NCBI GenBank assembly: GCA_964487415.1
Contig: CAZAPQ010000053.1
Coordinates: 1-5,348 of the forward strand
Length of the DNA stretch: 5,348 nucleotides
Source of the DNA: DRVV01 sp964487415
GTDB lineage: Archaea > Thermoproteota > Bathyarchaeia > Bathyarchaeales > Bathycorpusculaceae
Direction of reading: 5' to 3'
Shown here: one piece after another, positions 5,099 to 5,348 of the stretch
How the letters are laid out: each line of letters opens with the position of its first letter
How positions within the stretch are numbered: position 1 is the stretch's first letter
Position numbers and translations under genes: made by a program
Notes under the pieces: generated by a model
Seen by the model: only the letters and a program-made list of their open reading frames with translations
What the model was told of the DNA's origin: nothing
Databases searched by the model: none

Positions 5099-5348
5099 AC
5101 GGGCTGCCACGATAACCGCAGCCTTCCTATCCCTAGCCTGCCTAATTTCTTATTTGATGTCTCCTGCTTGGGCGTGGAATCCAACAGAGATGCAAGACCT
5201 GCCGGGAACAGACAATTCTACAGACTATGATGTTTCCGGGGCAAATGGACGCTTTAACATATACACGGCAAGCGGGACAAATGGCTTGCAAGTCGGAGAA
5301 GACGGCGACAGCATAGCCTTCCTAATAAAACTTGCCAACTCCTCAGAG
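5088..5348 (+). CDS. Secreted protein, N-terminal part; 3' end outside window
   Basis: A frame open to the right edge gives 87 residues. It starts with a clear Sec signal peptide: basic MQVKR, a hydrophobic core (about 6-24), and a likely signal peptidase site after SPAWA (residues 25-29). The mature part is hydrophilic, rich in Gly, Asn, Asp, Ser and Thr (GTDNSTDYD, 40-48), with beta-like strands (RFNIYTAS, DSIAFLIKLANSS) typical of archaeal surface proteins. TTG 5088 is chosen because it gives the full signal peptide; GTGAT about 5 bases upstream can serve as a ribosome binding site, and the overlap of 11 bases with the previous gene implies coupled translation. ATG at 5157 would remove the signal and is unlikely. 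The C-terminus, where an archaeosortase sorting signal would be, is not visible, so substrate status is open. Confidence 0.75.
   Translation, partial: MQVKRAATITAAFLSLACLISYLMSPAWAWNPTEMQDLPGTDNSTDYDVSGANGRFNIYTASGTNGLQVGEDGDSIAFLIKLANSSE

Overview
The window looks like chromosomal DNA from an uncultured archaeon, probably of the Thermoproteota/Bathyarchaeia type. That placement is inferred. The support is TATA boxes with A-rich upstream (BRE-like) flanks before genes, a codon preference for ATA, AGG, CTA and C-ending codons, TTG starts, ribosome binding sites matching a full 16S anti-SD tail, and an archaeosortase-type transpeptidase. All recognisable genes lie on the plus strand and nearly all encode membrane or exported proteins. 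I see no tRNA, rRNA, CRISPR array, transposase or phage gene.

Layout. (1) Bases 1-947: the C-terminal two thirds of a Wzx/MATE-like polysaccharide flippase, cut by the left edge. (2) 948-1162: a 215-base gap holding an orphan near-perfect Shine-Dalgarno, nested inverted repeats suggesting a structured RNA, and an open frame running into the next gene without a standard start. (3) 1163-1906: a CPBP (CAAX/abortive infection) intramembrane metalloprotease. (4) 1931-3067: an FtsX/MacB-like ABC permease, 24 bases downstream and probably co-transcribed. (5) 3150-4034: an archaeosortase with a clear Cys/Arg/His triad and its own TATA box. (6) 4041-4130: a weak terminator-like hairpin and the best promoter of the window. 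(7) 4149-5348: two overlapping very small ORFs, then a membrane-anchored protein with a Ser/Thr-repeat linker, then the start of a secreted protein. The last three frames overlap like a translationally coupled operon.

How it may fit together. Exosortases and archaeosortases process C-terminally anchored surface proteins and often sit near extracellular polysaccharide genes, which suits the flippase. The permease, the protease, the three-TM protein with an exported beta domain and the secreted protein would then form a cell-surface export, processing and decoration locus. The archaeosortase core, the CPBP motifs and the FtsX architecture are seen directly. That these genes form one system is inference. 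The region from 4100 to the right edge, with no family I recognise, is the most likely place for something undescribed.
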